DNA of 64,000 nucleotides, taken from Lachnospiraceae bacterium Marseille-Q4251. GTDB taxonomy: Bacteria > Bacillota > Clostridia > Lachnospirales > Lachnospiraceae. The notes under the pieces were generated by a model. The model was not told where the DNA came from, searched no databases, and saw only the letters and a program-made list of their open reading frames with translations. Shown piece after piece: positions 15,765 to 24,545 of this stretch. A program made the translations under genes and the position numbers. Location: positions 744,001 through 808,000 of the forward strand of contig JAGTTO010000001.1 in the NCBI GenBank assembly GCA_018223435.1, in the 5' to 3' direction. The first letter of the stretch is position 1. Each line of letters opens with the position of its first letter.

Positions 15765-17531
15765 TTACATTCTCTCCGGTGCAGAGAAGCCCAGCACATC
15801 AATGCACTTCTCCAGAACGTCTCTGGTCAGTCTCAGAAGGGCGATCCAGGAAGCTTTCTGCTCTTCATTTTCCTCGGAAAGGATCTTCGTCTCATGGTAG
15901 AAACGGTTGAAGGCGTTGGCAAGATCGTAAATATAGGAACAGATCTTGTGCGGCGCGATCTCCTCGAAGGCATTCTCCATCACGATGTTGAAACGGGAAA
16001 CCTCAAGCATCAGCGCTTTCTCGCTGTCGTTGGCTGCCTTGTGGATGGAGATTCCCTCCAGGCTGTTTCCGGCCTGCTGATATTTGTTCAGGATGGATTT
16101 GATCCGGACGATCGTGTACAGGATGTAAGGACCGGTGTTTCCCTCGAAGGAAGTGAATCGGTCAAGGTCAAAGACATAATCTTTGCTGGCCTGGTTGGAA
16201 AGATCGCCGTATTTGATGGCGGAAAGGCCTACAATCTTGGCGGTCGCTCTTGCTTCCTCCGGGTCGATCTCATGGTTGTCCATGATCTTATGGTACATCT
16301 CCTCGTCGATATCGCGGATCAGGTTCTCCAGACGCATCACGCCACCCTCTCTGGTCTTGAAGGGCTTGCCGTCTTTTCCGTTCATCGTACCGAAGCCCAG
16401 GAAGGAAAGTTTGGTATTTTCATCCACAATACCAGCTTTCCTCGCGCAGCGGAATACCTGGATGAAATGCATCTCCTGACGCTTGTCCACAACGTAGAGG
16501 ATCTCATCGGGATGATAGTCCTCCATACGCTGAACGATGGTAGCCAGATCTGTCGTGGTGTAAAGAGATGCTCCGTCGGATTTCAGGATCATGCAGGGCG
16601 GAACTTCTTTCGTATCGGTCTCTTCCTTGACATCAACAACCAGAGCGCCCTGATCCTCGTAAGCCAGTCCCTGCTCTTTCATTTTTTCCACCATACCCGG
16701 GATGTAGGGCTGTGCGTCGGACTCGCCCTTCCAGAGATCGAAGGAAACGTTCAGATTTGCGTAGTTTCTCTTCAGGTCCGTCACGGAAACTTCCATAATA
16801 TGCTTCAGGATGGCCTGATAGCCTCTGTGGCCGTGCTGCAGAAGGTAGGTTGCCTGCATGGCCGCCTCTTTGTATTCCGGATGCTCTTTGGAGTAAGCGC
16901 TGGCTGCGGGATAAATCTCCTCCAGCTCGCTGATCGTGAAGGGAGCCACCTTCGGGTACTCGCCGGTGTAGCTTTCATCGAAGTAAACCAGCTCCGGTTT
17001 TCTCTTTTTCAGCTCCACGATGATGAGTCCCATCTGCAGGCCCCAGTCGCCCAGATGCACGTCTCCGATGACCTCATGGCCCAAGAAACGGCCCATTCTC
17101 TTGATGCTCTCACCGATGATGGCTGATCTTAAATGACCAACGTGCAGGGGTTTTGCCACGTTCGGTCCGCCGTAATCGATGATGATCTTTTTCGGCTCTT
17201 TGGCTTTCTCCACGGAAAGATTCTCGTCTGCCTGCATTTTATCAAGATACGCAGCCAGAAACTCCGGGTTCAGCTTCAGATTAATAAAGCCCGGATTCAC
17301 AACCTGGATATCTGAAAAGATTTCCGAACCGGAAAATGCTTCCACCACCGCATTGGCAATCATAATCGGGGCTTTTTTGTAGGTTTTAGCAGCCGCCATG
17401 GCTCCATTACACTGATATTCACATAAATCAGGCCGGTTGGACAGGGTGACTTTGGCGAATTTCTCGTCATAGCCAGCCTTCTGAAAAGCCTGGATCATTT
17501 CTTCTGTGATCAAATTCAGAATTTTCTGCAT
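15765..17531 (-). CDS. argS: Arginyl-tRNA synthetase
   Basis: 588 residues, normal for ArgS, starting MQKILNLITEEM at an ATG (17531) preceded by AAGGAG. The N-terminal domain is followed by the class I signature GPNVAKPLHVGHLRS (HIGH motif), and the C-terminal anticodon-binding domain ends SAPERM, the usual ArgS end. It charges tRNA-Arg with arginine in the cytoplasm. The longer open frame upstream has no ribosome site. It stands alone between a terminator and truA. Confidence 0.97.
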   Translation of the reverse strand: MQKILNLITEEMIQAFQKAGYDEKFAKVTLSNRPDLCEYQCNGAMAAAKTYKKAPIMIANAVVEAFSGSEIFSDIQVVNPGFINLKLNPEFLAAYLDKMQADENLSVEKAKEPKKIIIDYGGPNVAKPLHVGHLRSAIIGESIKRMGRFLGHEVIGDVHLGDWGLQMGLIIVELKKRKPELVYFDESYTGEYPKVAPFTISELEEIYPAASAYSKEHPEYKEAAMQATYLLQHGHRGYQAILKHIMEVSVTDLKRNYANLNVSFDLWKGESDAQPYIPGMVEKMKEQGLAYEDQGALVVDVKEETDTKEVPPCMILKSDGASLYTTTDLATIVQRMEDYHPDEILYVVDKRQEMHFIQVFRCARKAGIVDENTKLSFLGFGTMNGKDGKPFKTREGGVMRLENLIRDIDEEMYHKIMDNHEIDPEEARATAKIVGLSAIKYGDLSNQASKDYVFDLDRFTSFEGNTGPYILYTIVRIKSILNKYQQAGNSLEGISIHKAANDSEKALMLEVSRFNIVMENAFEEIAPHKICSYIYDLANAFNRFYHETKILSEENEEQKASWIALLRLTRDVLEKCIDVLGFSAPERM

Positions 17532-17622
17532 GTATTTCTCCTTTTCTTTTTGCTCGTTTCTCCATACAGCTTCTGCTTTGTGAGCAGAATACTCTTTATT
17601 ATAGCCTTTCAAACCACTATTT

Positions 17623-18369
17623 TCAACTGTTTTTCGGGTAAAAAACCTCCACCAGCATAAGGCCCCTCGCCGGGGCTGTAAATCCGGCCAGGTTCCGGTC
17701 ATTTTTCTGAAAGACTTTCCCGATGCTCTCCGGCTCCCGTTTTCCCATTCCGATCTCCAGAAGGGTGCCTGTGAGAATCCTCACCATATTATAGAGGAAA
17801 CCGTTTCCCGTAAAATCAAACTCCACTTCCCCCGGAAGTTCCCGGATCTTTACAGACTCCAGACGGCGGACGGTGGACTTCTTCGTCTTCTTCATAGAAG
17901 AAAAGCCGCGAAAATCTTTTTCTCCCACCAGAAGGGCTGCTCCCAGGCGCATGGCCTCCACATCCAAAGGCTGATTGAGCGGATAGATCTGCTTCCTCTC
18001 AAAAACATTTTTCCCCTCGCCGGTGGCCACCCGGTAACGGTAGGTTTTTCCCAGCGCGTTCAGGCGGCTGTGAAAACGCTCCGGCACTTCCTCCACCCGG
18101 ACCACGCCGATATCTTCTGGAAGATAAGTGTTCAGTTCGGCTTTGAGTTTCTCCGGATCCAGTTTCCGGTCCGTGTGAAAATTCGCGCTCTGCCCGAGAG
18201 CGTGAACACCGGCATCGGTTCTTCCGGCCCCGTCGATCTCCACCGTCTCGCCCAGAAGCCTGGTCAAAGTCTCTTCTATTTTTCCCTGAATAGTCTTTTC
18301 CGTATTGCCCTGTCTCTGCCAGCCGTCGTAACGGCTTCCATCATATTGTAAGGTCAGACGGTAATTCAT
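17623..18369 (-). CDS. truA: tRNA pseudouridine synthase A
   Basis: 248 residues beginning MNYRLTLQYDGSRYDGWQRQ. The catalytic Asp is in GAGRTDAGVHA; FLYNMVRILTGTLLEIG is also typical. TruA makes pseudouridine at positions 38-40 of tRNA anticodon arms. GGGAGGG precedes the ATG at 18369. It lies right behind the terminator of the two tRNA-Thr genes. Confidence 0.97.
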   Translation of the reverse strand: MNYRLTLQYDGSRYDGWQRQGNTEKTIQGKIEETLTRLLGETVEIDGAGRTDAGVHALGQSANFHTDRKLDPEKLKAELNTYLPEDIGVVRVEEVPERFHSRLNALGKTYRYRVATGEGKNVFERKQIYPLNQPLDVEAMRLGAALLVGEKDFRGFSSMKKTKKSTVRRLESVKIRELPGEVEFDFTGNGFLYNMVRILTGTLLEIGMGKREPESIGKVFQKNDRNLAGFTAPARGLMLVEVFYPKNS

Positions 18370-18383
18370 AAAATCCCTCCCCA

Positions 18384-18416
18384 GAAAAAAAGCTGTCTGG
18401 ACTTTTCCAGACAGCT
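18384..18416 (-). terminator. Terminator of the tRNA-Thr unit
   Basis: Perfect 10-bp stem AGCTGTCTGG / CCAGACAGCT followed on the minus strand by TTTTTTTCT. Confidence 0.92.
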
Positions 18417-18435
18417 CTGTTTCAAATATGAAAAA

Positions 18436-18508
18436 AGCTGCTGACGGGAATCGGACCCGTGACCTCCGCACTACCAATGCGACGCACTACCGACTGTGCT
18501 ACAGCAGC
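18436..18508 (-). tRNA. tRNA-Thr (GGT), copy 2
   Basis: 73 nt cloverleaf: acceptor GCTGCTG / CAGCAGC, anticodon stem TCGCA / TGCGG with loop TTGGTAG (anticodon GGT), T-arm ACGGG TCCGATT CCCGT. Discriminator T, CCA not encoded. Identical to the copy at 18538-18610. Confidence 0.95.
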
Positions 18509-18537
18509 TTGTATTAAGCGCCACAAACAATTTACAA

Positions 18538-18610
18538 AGCTGCTGACGGGAATCGGACCCGTGACCTCCGCACTACCAATGCGACGCACTACCGACTGTG
18601 CTACAGCAGC
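18538..18610 (-). tRNA. tRNA-Thr (GGT), copy 1
   Basis: Same 73-nt sequence and structure as the gene 29 bp downstream (anticodon GGT). Transcribed first, from a consensus-like promoter. Confidence 0.95.
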
Positions 18611-18647
18611 TTATTCAGTTGTTTGCGATTGCTCGCTACAGTTAAGT

Positions 18648-18676
18648 ATACTACTATAACTCCCCGAAAATGTCAA
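18648..18676 (-). promoter_or_regulatory. Promoter of the tRNA-Thr pair
   Basis: Minus strand TTGACA (18671-18676), 17 bp, TAGTAT (18648-18653); an overlapping TATACT lies 3 bp further. Confidence 0.75.
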
Positions 18677-18716
18677 CTACTTTTTTCAAGTTTTTTTTGT
18701 TTTTTAATCAGTACAT

Positions 18717-19457
18717 TCAATTCAGTCTTTGACGCACAATTTCATAGGCCAGAACACCGGCTGCCACAGAGGCATTCAGAGAGTCAATATCGCCCTTCAT
18801 CGGGATGGAGGCAATGTAGTCACACTTCTCTTTTACCAGGCGGCTGACGCCCTCTCCTTCGTTTCCAATGACCAGACCAATCGGCCCTTTGAGGTTCAGG
18901 CGGTACATGCTCTCTCCGCCCATGTCGGCGCAGACAAACCAGAGTCCCTCTTTTTTCAGCTCGTCAATGGTTGCAGCAAGGTTCGTCACCTTCGCCACCG
19001 GCGTATAGTTCAATGCTCCGGCGGAAGTTTTTGCTACCGTAGCAGTCAGACCTACCGCTCGCCTTTTCGGGATAATGACCCCGTGAGCTCCTGCCAGGTT
19101 TGCGGTACGGATGATGGCTCCCAGATTGTGGGGATCCTCAATATTGTCCAGAAGGAAAATAAAGGGCTCTTCCCCTTTGTCTCTGGCGTTTTTCAGGATA
19201 TCCTCCACCTCGGCATACTCGTAAGCTGCCGCATAGGCGATGACGCCCTGATGCTTGCCGGTCTCAGAGAGCTGATCCAGACGTTCCCTTGGTACATATT
19301 TGATCAGGGTATCGTGTTTTCTCGCCTCGCGGGTGATACTCAAAATCGGACCGTCCTTGCAGCCGTCCTGCACGAACAGCTTGTCAATGGTCTTTCCGGA
19401 ACGGAACGCTTCCAGAACCGCGTTTCTTCCTTCGATGGTCAGTTCTTCATATCTCAT
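18717..19457 (-). CDS. rlmB: 23S rRNA 2'-O-methyltransferase, TrmH family
   Basis: 246 residues. A short N-terminal substrate-binding domain (IEGRNAVLEAFRSGKTIDKLF) is followed by a SPOUT domain with the three TrmH motifs: NLGAIIRTANLAGAHGVII, LVIGNEGEGVSRLV and IPMKGDIDSLNASVAAGVL. RlmB-type enzymes methylate G2251 of 23S rRNA. Its start overlaps the mrnC stop as ATGA, and it is the last gene of the T-box operon. Confidence 0.95.
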   Translation of the reverse strand: MRYEELTIEGRNAVLEAFRSGKTIDKLFVQDGCKDGPILSITREARKHDTLIKYVPRERLDQLSETGKHQGVIAYAAAYEYAEVEDILKNARDKGEEPFIFLLDNIEDPHNLGAIIRTANLAGAHGVIIPKRRAVGLTATVAKTSAGALNYTPVAKVTNLAATIDELKKEGLWFVCADMGGESMYRLNLKGPIGLVIGNEGEGVSRLVKEKCDYIASIPMKGDIDSLNASVAAGVLAYEIVRQRLN

Positions 19458-19918
19458 GCTCTGTCCTCTTCTTTCTTTTCCTCCGCCCAGGTGTCTCCCA
19501 GGCCTTCTCTCACCAGTGATACCAGCCTCTCCGTCTCGCCTTTCAGATAAAGATATCCCATCAGCGCTTCAAAGCCTGTGGCCTTCCGGTAGTCCTTCAT
19601 CGTGGCATTTTTCGCCATCGTATAGGATTTGGCATTTCTGCCCCGTTTATAAACGGCCAGCTCCTCCTCCGTCAGGCTCTCCATAAGTTTATCAATCATC
19701 TCCGACTGGGCGGAAGCCTTTACCAGGGCGCTGGTCCTCTTGTGAAGCTTGTTGGGCTGGCAGCTGCCGTGGCGCACGATCAGGGTACGGATCACCAGAT
19801 CGTAGATGCCGTCCCCGATATAGGCTAGGACCAGAGGCGAGTAGGTGCGGATATCCGCAGTCTCGCCTCCGAACTGTTCTTTCAGGATCTCAGGCAGATC
19901 CATTACGCTCTTTTCCAT
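19454..19918 (-). CDS. mrnC: Mini-ribonuclease 3
   Basis: 154 residues, a stand-alone RNase III catalytic domain without a dsRNA-binding domain. [16 protein letters not shown] carries the acidic catalytic motif and the last conserved Glu is in [11 protein letters not shown]. In Bacillus the enzyme matures 23S rRNA ends. It overlaps cysS by 16 bp and rlmB by 4 bp; an ATG five codons later is an alternative start. Confidence 0.95.
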   Translation of the reverse strand: MEKSVMDLPEILKEQFGGETADIRTYSPLVLAYIGDGIYDLVIRTLIVRHGSCQPNKLHKRTSALVKASAQSEMIDKLMESLTEEELAVYKRGRNAKSYTMAKNATMKDYRKATGFEALMGYLYLKGETERLVSLVREGLGDTWAEEKKEEDRA

Positions 19919-21309
19919 TTGACACCTTCCCGTGTATCTTCCAGCACGATTCCTTTGGAAAGAAGTTCATTGCGGATCTCGTCTGCTCTTGCAAAGTTTC
20001 TTGCCTTTCTGGCTGCCTGACGTTCCTCAATGAGAGCTTCGATATCAGCATCCAGCATTTCTTCTTTCTTCTCAGCGATGAGACCCAGCACATCGGAAAG
20101 GGAAACGATCTTTTCTTTCAGGGCAGAAAGGAAGGCTTTTGAGCTTTCCTCGCCGGCATGGGTATTTGCAAAACGAACCAGCTCAAAAATAGCGGCCAGA
20201 GCGTCCGCCGTGTTGAGGTCGTCATCCATGGCGGCATCAAATTTTTCTTCATAGGAAGAAAGCTGAGAAACCAGCTCTTTTTCTTCCTCTGTCAGCTCCT
20301 CTGCGCTGGCATTTGCCAGGAGATGATTCAGGTTGCCCACGGCGTTCTGAATACGCTCCAGAGAGTTTCTGGAGGCTTCCATCAGCTCGGCGCTGAAGTT
20401 TAAGGGACTTCTGTAATGAGCGCTCAGCATGAAGAGACGCAGCACCTGAAGATCGTATTTCTCGCCGATCTCACGAACAGTAAAGAAATTGCCCAGAGAT
20501 TTGCTCATCTTCCGGTTGTCGATGTTCAGGAAAGCGTTGTGGAGCCAGTAGCGGGCAAAGGGCACGCCGTTGCAGCATTCGCTCTGGGCAATCTCGTTCT
20601 CATGATGTGGGAAGATCAGATCCTCGCCGCCGGCATGTATATCGATCTCCTCACCCAGATATTTTTTTGACATGACGGAGCACTCAATATGCCAGCCGGG
20701 ACGGCCGTCGCTCCAGGGTGAAGGCCAGGAGGGCTCGCCCTCTTTTTTCGGTTTCCAGAGAACGAAATCCAGGGGATCTTCCTTCTGATCCTCACCAGTC
20801 ACAAGAAGGGAACGGCCGCCGCTTCTCAGATCGTCCAGATTTTTGTGGGAAAGTTTTCCGTACTCGGAGAATTTGCGGGTGCGGAAATAAACGGTGCCGT
20901 TTACATTGTAGGCATAGCCTTTTTCCATGAGAGTAGAAATCATCTCCACCATTCCGCCGATCTCCTCGGTAGCCTTGGGATGGGTGGTCGCGGGTTTGAC
21001 GTTCATTCCGGCCATATCTTTCTGACACTCTTTGATGTAACGCTCGGAAACTTCTTTGGAAGAAATGCCTTCCTCGTTGGCTTTTGCGATGATTTTATCA
21101 TCCACATCGGTAAAGTTGGACACATAGTTGACCTCGTAACCCTTGTGCTCCATGTAACGGCGGGCTGTGTCAAAAACGATCATCGGGCGGGCATTTCCGA
21201 TATGGATAAAGTTATAAACCGTGGGGCCGCAGACGTACATCTTGACCTTTCCCGGCTCCAGCGGCACAAATTCTTCTTTTTTCTTTGTCAGTGTGTTGTA
21301 TAATTTCAT
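19903..21309 (-). CDS. cysS: Cysteinyl-tRNA synthetase
   Basis: 468 residues from the ATG at 21309 (GGAG upstream). Motifs: [19 protein letters not shown] (zinc Cys and HIGH motif), HIECSVMS and [16 protein letters not shown] (remaining zinc ligands), and KMSKSLGN. It charges tRNA-Cys. It is the second gene behind a Cys T-box, so it is made when uncharged tRNA-Cys builds up. Confidence 0.98.
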   Translation of the reverse strand: MKLYNTLTKKKEEFVPLEPGKVKMYVCGPTVYNFIHIGNARPMIVFDTARRYMEHKGYEVNYVSNFTDVDDKIIAKANEEGISSKEVSERYIKECQKDMAGMNVKPATTHPKATEEIGGMVEMISTLMEKGYAYNVNGTVYFRTRKFSEYGKLSHKNLDDLRSGGRSLLVTGEDQKEDPLDFVLWKPKKEGEPSWPSPWSDGRPGWHIECSVMSKKYLGEEIDIHAGGEDLIFPHHENEIAQSECCNGVPFARYWLHNAFLNIDNRKMSKSLGNFFTVREIGEKYDLQVLRLFMLSAHYRSPLNFSAELMEASRNSLERIQNAVGNLNHLLANASAEELTEEEKELVSQLSSYEEKFDAAMDDDLNTADALAAIFELVRFANTHAGEESSKAFLSALKEKIVSLSDVLGLIAEKKEEMLDADIEALIEERQAARKARNFARADEIRNELLSKGIVLEDTREGVKWKRA

Positions 21310-21331
21310 GTTCGATCTCCTTTTCCTGTAT

Positions 21332-21871
21332 TTAGCGCCTGCATCCCGGACAGCTGCCGCAGCCTGAAAGCGCGTCCCGGTCTGAACCGGCATAATCCAT
21401 AAGCCCCACCAGAGAGCAGATGGCCTGAGATGCCATCCCTTCACCGGTTCCGGTAAAACCCAGGCCCTCTTCCGTCGTGGCTTTGAGGTTCAGACGGTTC
21501 TCCTCAATTCCCAGAGCCCCGGCAATATTTTTCGTCATCTCTTCCATATAAGGACGAAGCTTCGGCCTCTGGGCAATGACCGTCGCATCGATATTTTCGA
21601 TGACATAATTGTTTTCGTCCAGAAGCTTTGCCACATGTTTTAAAAGCTCCACGCTGGAGATGCCTTTATACTGAGGATCCGTATCCGGAAAATGCTTGCC
21701 GATATCTCCCAGAGCCGCTGCTCCCAAAAGAGCATCCATGATCGCATGGATCAGGACATCCGCATCCGAATGGCCCAGAAGTCCTTTCTCATAAGGAATC
21801 TCCACGCCACCCAGGATCAGTTTTCTGCCTTCCACCAGGCGATGGACATCATATCCCATTCCTACCCGCAT
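21332..21871 (-). CDS. ispF: 2-C-methyl-D-erythritol 2,4-cyclodiphosphate synthase
   Basis: 179 residues. IspF motifs: GYDVHRL and [17 protein letters not shown] (zinc ligands Asp, His, His), [12 protein letters not shown], and [15 protein letters not shown]. It makes the cyclic diphosphate of the non-mevalonate isoprenoid pathway as a trimer. The enzyme is normally about 160 residues; here the last 20 form an extra tail with three cysteines ([10 protein letters not shown]), possibly metal-binding or redox-active. It is the first gene behind the Cys T-box. AAAGGAG precedes the ATG. Confidence 0.96.
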   Translation of the reverse strand: MRVGMGYDVHRLVEGRKLILGGVEIPYEKGLLGHSDADVLIHAIMDALLGAAALGDIGKHFPDTDPQYKGISSVELLKHVAKLLDENNYVIENIDATVIAQRPKLRPYMEEMTKNIAGALGIEENRLNLKATTEEGLGFTGTGEGMASQAICSLVGLMDYAGSDRDALSGCGSCPGCRR

Positions 21872-21889
21872 TGTTCTGCTCCTTTCTTA

Positions 21890-22165
21890 TAATAAAAAAA
21901 GAACCACTCCATCTCTCCATTAGAGACGAAATGATCCGCGGTTCCACTCTACTAAAGATCTAATGATCTTCACTCTTCCTGCATGTAACGTATGCGCTAC
22001 GGACCAGGTTGGGGCTCTCGCCGTTCTCCTGATCAGCTCCCGGATGCACTTTCAAAAAACCTTCCCCGAAAACTGCTTTCAGCCAGTGGCAGTTTCTCTC
22101 TGACGGAGCTTTTGTTCTTCTACTCTTTCCGTTCTCTGCTTTTTATCTATGAGATTTTCTTCACA
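21890..22165 (-). ncRNA. Cysteine T-box leader
   Basis: The minus-strand leader has the conserved T-box sequence AGAGTGGAACCGCGG (from about 21948), whose GGTT-type bulge pairs with the uncharged tRNA end. A terminator with GAACC / GGTTC arms and a T7 run (ending about 21893) follows. Stem I contains the AGAGA motif, and the specifier loop reads GAAAG-TGC-ATC: UGC (22046-22048) is a Cys codon. Low tRNA-Cys charging would therefore let transcription enter ispF-cysS-mrnC-rlmB. Confidence 0.92.
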
Positions 22166-22171
22166 GTAACC

Positions 22172-22200
22172 AGTTTATTCATTCCCTGCGGGTTTGTCAA
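22172..22200 (-). promoter_or_regulatory. Promoter of the T-box operon
   Basis: Minus strand TTGACA (22195-22200), 17 bp, TAAACT (22172-22177), just upstream of stem I. Confidence 0.8.
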
Positions 22201-22214
22201 TCCTTTTTTCCTTA

Positions 22215-22246
22215 CAAAAAAGACCTCCCGGTTTCCCGGAAGGCCT
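22215..22246 (-). terminator. Terminator after the lipoprotein gene
   Basis: Minus strand stem AAGGCCTTCCGGG / CCGGGAGGTCTT with an AAA loop and a T-run. Confidence 0.85.
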
Positions 22247-22264
22247 TTTCGATATTCCAAAAAA

Positions 22265-22543
22265 TTATGCCTCAGTAGCTGCCTCGGTGCTTGCTGCCTC
22301 GGTTGCTGCTTCTGTAGCTGCCTCAGTTGCTTTCTCAGTAGCTGCCTCGGTTGCCTTCTCAGTAGCTGCCTCAGTTGCTGCAGTAGTAGCTGCCTCAGTT
22401 GCTGCAGTGGTAGCTGCTTCAGTAGCTGCAGTGGTAGCTGCCTCGGTAGCTTTCTCAGTCTCTTTTGTTTTGCTTCCGCAACCTACTGCCATAAGAGATG
22501 CAACAGCTGCAACCATAACTAATGCCATAACTTTTTTCTTCAT
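22265..22543 (-). CDS. Small lipoprotein made of TEAAT repeats
   Basis: 92 residues. A lipoprotein signal (MKKKVMALVMVAAVASLMAV then GCGS lipobox, Cys about 22) is followed only by Thr-Glu-Ala repeats to the end (ATEAATTAATEAATTAATEA). In this bacterial group such repeats are linkers between the lipid anchor and a binding domain; here no domain follows. AGGAGG precedes the start. TGGACA-17-TAAGAT upstream is a likely promoter, and a 20-bp palindrome (22563-22582) lies in the leader. Function unknown: a spacer, a decoy or the remnant of a longer gene. Confidence 0.8.
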   Translation of the reverse strand: MKKKVMALVMVAAVASLMAVGCGSKTKETEKATEAATTAATEAATTAATEAATTAATEAATEKATEAATEKATEAATEAATEAASTEAATEA

Positions 22544-22707
22544 AGTTTTTTCCTCCTCATTAGCGATTCCTTAAGGGATCGCACCTGTTCTTCTAAATTA
22601 CGTCGCTTATCTTATCACTTTTAAATTCAAATGTCCATGGTTTTTTCATAAAATATCAGAGAAAATTTCCTTAAATTTCTTAATTTTTTTTAAGTTTTGC
22701 ACAAAAA

Positions 22708-24003
22708 TCATCCTTTTTTCTTTACTAAGGCATAATCTACGATATGATTTTTTACATTCATGACTTCAATCGTCAAATGCTCTGATTCACAGACAAAATG
22801 CTCTCCTTCTTCCGGAATCCGGCCGATCAGCTCCGAGATAAAACCGCTGAAGGTATCGTAGGTTTCCGTCGGAAGTTTTTCATCAAAACATTCTGCCACG
22901 TCCTCCAAACTCGTATCTCCCTGGATTCTCCAGGTGTTCTCATCCAGCTTCTCGATATCCGCCGGTTCTGCCGGGCCTTTTTCCTCCTCCAGATCTCCCA
23001 CCAGCGTCTCAATCAAGTCATGGATCGTCACAATACCAAACATGCAGCCGTATTCATCCAGCACCACTGCAAAATAATGGCGTGTCTGTTTCATCTGATT
23101 GAAAAGAGCGTTGGCTCTCATCTCCTCCGGGACAAAGAAGGGCTTTTCCACCGCCTGTTTCATGATAAAATCCCGGTCCTTCTGTTCAGAACGGAAATAA
23201 ATCTTCGTATTTAGGATTCCGATAATATCATCCTGATCTTCCCCGCAGATCGGATAATAGGTGTGGCGGCTCTTTTGAATAATCTCCGCCCACTCCTCCG
23301 CGCTGTCTTCCATATAAAGACAGACAGCTTCTCTTTTATGGGTGCTGATCTGGCCTGCCGTCGTATCGTCAAACTCAAAAATATTTTTGATCATCCAGCT
23401 TTCTTCTTCCTGGATTGTTCCCTGCTCGTTTCCTTCCGCCAGCATCATCCGGATATCTTCCTCCGTCACCACGACCTCTTCCTCATTGGGATTGATACCC
23501 ATCAGCCTTAAGACAAGGTTGGTGGAAGCTGTCAGAAGCCAGACCAGCGGGGCAAAGGCCACTGACACGCCATAGAGCAGACCGGACATTCCAAGGGCCA
23601 GCTTCTCCGTCTTTTTCATCGCGATCCGTTTGGGAACCAGCTCACCGAAGACAAGACTGAAATACGTCAAAATTAAAGTGATAACCAGAACCACAATGGA
23701 ACGCAGCACCTGCTCCGGCAGGGCAACTCCCAGTTCTCTCAGTTTCCTGATAAGAGGGTCTGCAAAATGATCCGCCGCGAAGGCGCCGCCCAAAAGACCC
23801 GCCAGGGTGATGGCCACCTGGATCGTTGACAAAAATTTCGCCGGCTGTTCCGTCAGGGCGGAAAGTTTTCCCGCCTTTTTATTTCCTTCCTGGACCATGT
23901 GCTTTAATTTGGTCTCATTCATGGAGATCACTGCGATCTCCGCACTGGCAAAAATGGCATTGATAAAAATAAGTACCGCCTGTAAAATAACTGCTTCTAT
24001 CAT
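22708..24003 (-). CDS. CorC/HlyC-type CNNM-CBS membrane protein
   Basis: 431 residues. An N-terminal CNNM domain (about 1-190) has four membrane segments (ASAEIAVISMNETKL, LVFGELVPKRIAM motifs). A CBS pair (about 205-330; YYPICGEDQDDIIGILNTK, FAVVLDEYGCMFGIVTIHDL) and a C-terminal CorC/HlyC domain follow. Such proteins are linked to Mg2+ or other cation homeostasis. AAGGAG precedes the ATG. A paralogue lies at 49823-51112. Confidence 0.93.
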   Translation of the reverse strand: MIEAVILQAVLIFINAIFASAEIAVISMNETKLKHMVQEGNKKAGKLSALTEQPAKFLSTIQVAITLAGLLGGAFAADHFADPLIRKLRELGVALPEQVLRSIVVLVITLILTYFSLVFGELVPKRIAMKKTEKLALGMSGLLYGVSVAFAPLVWLLTASTNLVLRLMGINPNEEEVVVTEEDIRMMLAEGNEQGTIQEEESWMIKNIFEFDDTTAGQISTHKREAVCLYMEDSAEEWAEIIQKSRHTYYPICGEDQDDIIGILNTKIYFRSEQKDRDFIMKQAVEKPFFVPEEMRANALFNQMKQTRHYFAVVLDEYGCMFGIVTIHDLIETLVGDLEEEKGPAEPADIEKLDENTWRIQGDTSLEDVAECFDEKLPTETYDTFSGFISELIGRIPEEGEHFVCESEHLTIEVMNVKNHIVDYALVKKKG

Positions 24004-24043
24004 TTCTTCTCCTTCAAATTTTTTACATCAGAATAAACATAAA

Positions 24044-24083
24044 GAGGTATAGCCTCCGGAAAACTCTCCGCAGACTATACCTC
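24044..24083 (-). terminator. Inverted repeat at the end of the tRNA operon
   Basis: Perfect 9-bp arms GAGGTATAG / CTATACCTC with partly pairing interior, followed on the minus strand by TTTATG. Probable terminator of the Val-Met-Gly tRNA unit. Confidence 0.5.
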
Positions 24084-24195
24084 CTAGTTATTCATAATGC
24101 TACATGAAGCAGTTGTTCTGTCCTTATGGTTATCTCCATCGGAACTGTCGTCCATGTATTACTCACGCTCCTTCATTAATAATATATATAGAAAG

Positions 24196-24266
24196 AGCAG
24201 GTAGCGGGAATCGAACCCGTCTCTCCAGCTTGGGAAGCTAGCGTTCTACCGATGAACTATACCTGC
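24196..24266 (-). tRNA. tRNA-Gly (CCC)
   Basis: 71 nt; acceptor GCAGGTA, anticodon stem CTAGC / GCTGG with loop TTCCCAA (anticodon CCC), T-arm CGGGT TCGATTC CCGCT, no encoded CCA. Last of three genes in the unit. Confidence 0.94.
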
Positions 24267-24309
24267 AATTTGAAAAAAGATGATGACAAGCTCTGCCATC
24301 ATCTTGTAG

Positions 24310-24383
24310 TAGCGGAAGGGAGATTTGAACTCTCGACACCACGGGTATGAACCGTGTGCTCTAGCCAACTGAGCTATTCCGCC
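24310..24383 (-). tRNA. tRNA-Met (CAT), elongator type
   Basis: 74 nt; acceptor GGCGGAA / TTCCGCT, anticodon stem CACGG / CCGTG with loop TTCATAC (CAT). The first pair is G-T, and the initiator hallmarks (mismatch at 1-72, three G-C pairs in the anticodon stem) are absent, so elongator Met is preferred; a CAT tRNA later modified to read Ile is possible. Confidence 0.9.
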
Positions 24384-24390
24384 AGATTCA

Positions 24391-24463
24391 TGGGGCCTAT
24401 AGGGCTCGAACCTATGACCCTCTGCTTGTAAGGCAGATGCTCTCCCAGCTGAGCTAAGACCCC
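24391..24463 (-). tRNA. tRNA-Val (TAC)
   Basis: 73 nt; acceptor GGGGTCT / AGGCCCC, anticodon loop CTTACAA (TAC), T-arm ATAGG TTCGAGC CCTAT. First gene of the tRNA unit. Confidence 0.95.
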
Positions 24464-24507
24464 ATGTAAGCTGTCATTCCGTTTTCATCACTTCCTGACG
24501 CTCACTC

Positions 24508-24536
24508 AGTATACTATAGACTTTTGGAAATGTCAA
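24508..24536 (-). promoter_or_regulatory. Strong promoter of the tRNA operon
   Basis: Minus strand TTGACA (24531-24536), 17 bp, TATACT (24508-24513), 45 bp upstream of tRNA-Val. Confidence 0.88.
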
Positions 24537-24545
24537 GGGAATTTT

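Noticed and set aside
15894-17126. 410-residue plus-strand frame
   Set aside because: It is antisense to argS, which has all its motifs.
22194-22574. 126-residue plus-strand Ala/Val/Ser frame
   Set aside because: It is the reverse of the TEAAT lipoprotein repeats and crosses its terminator.
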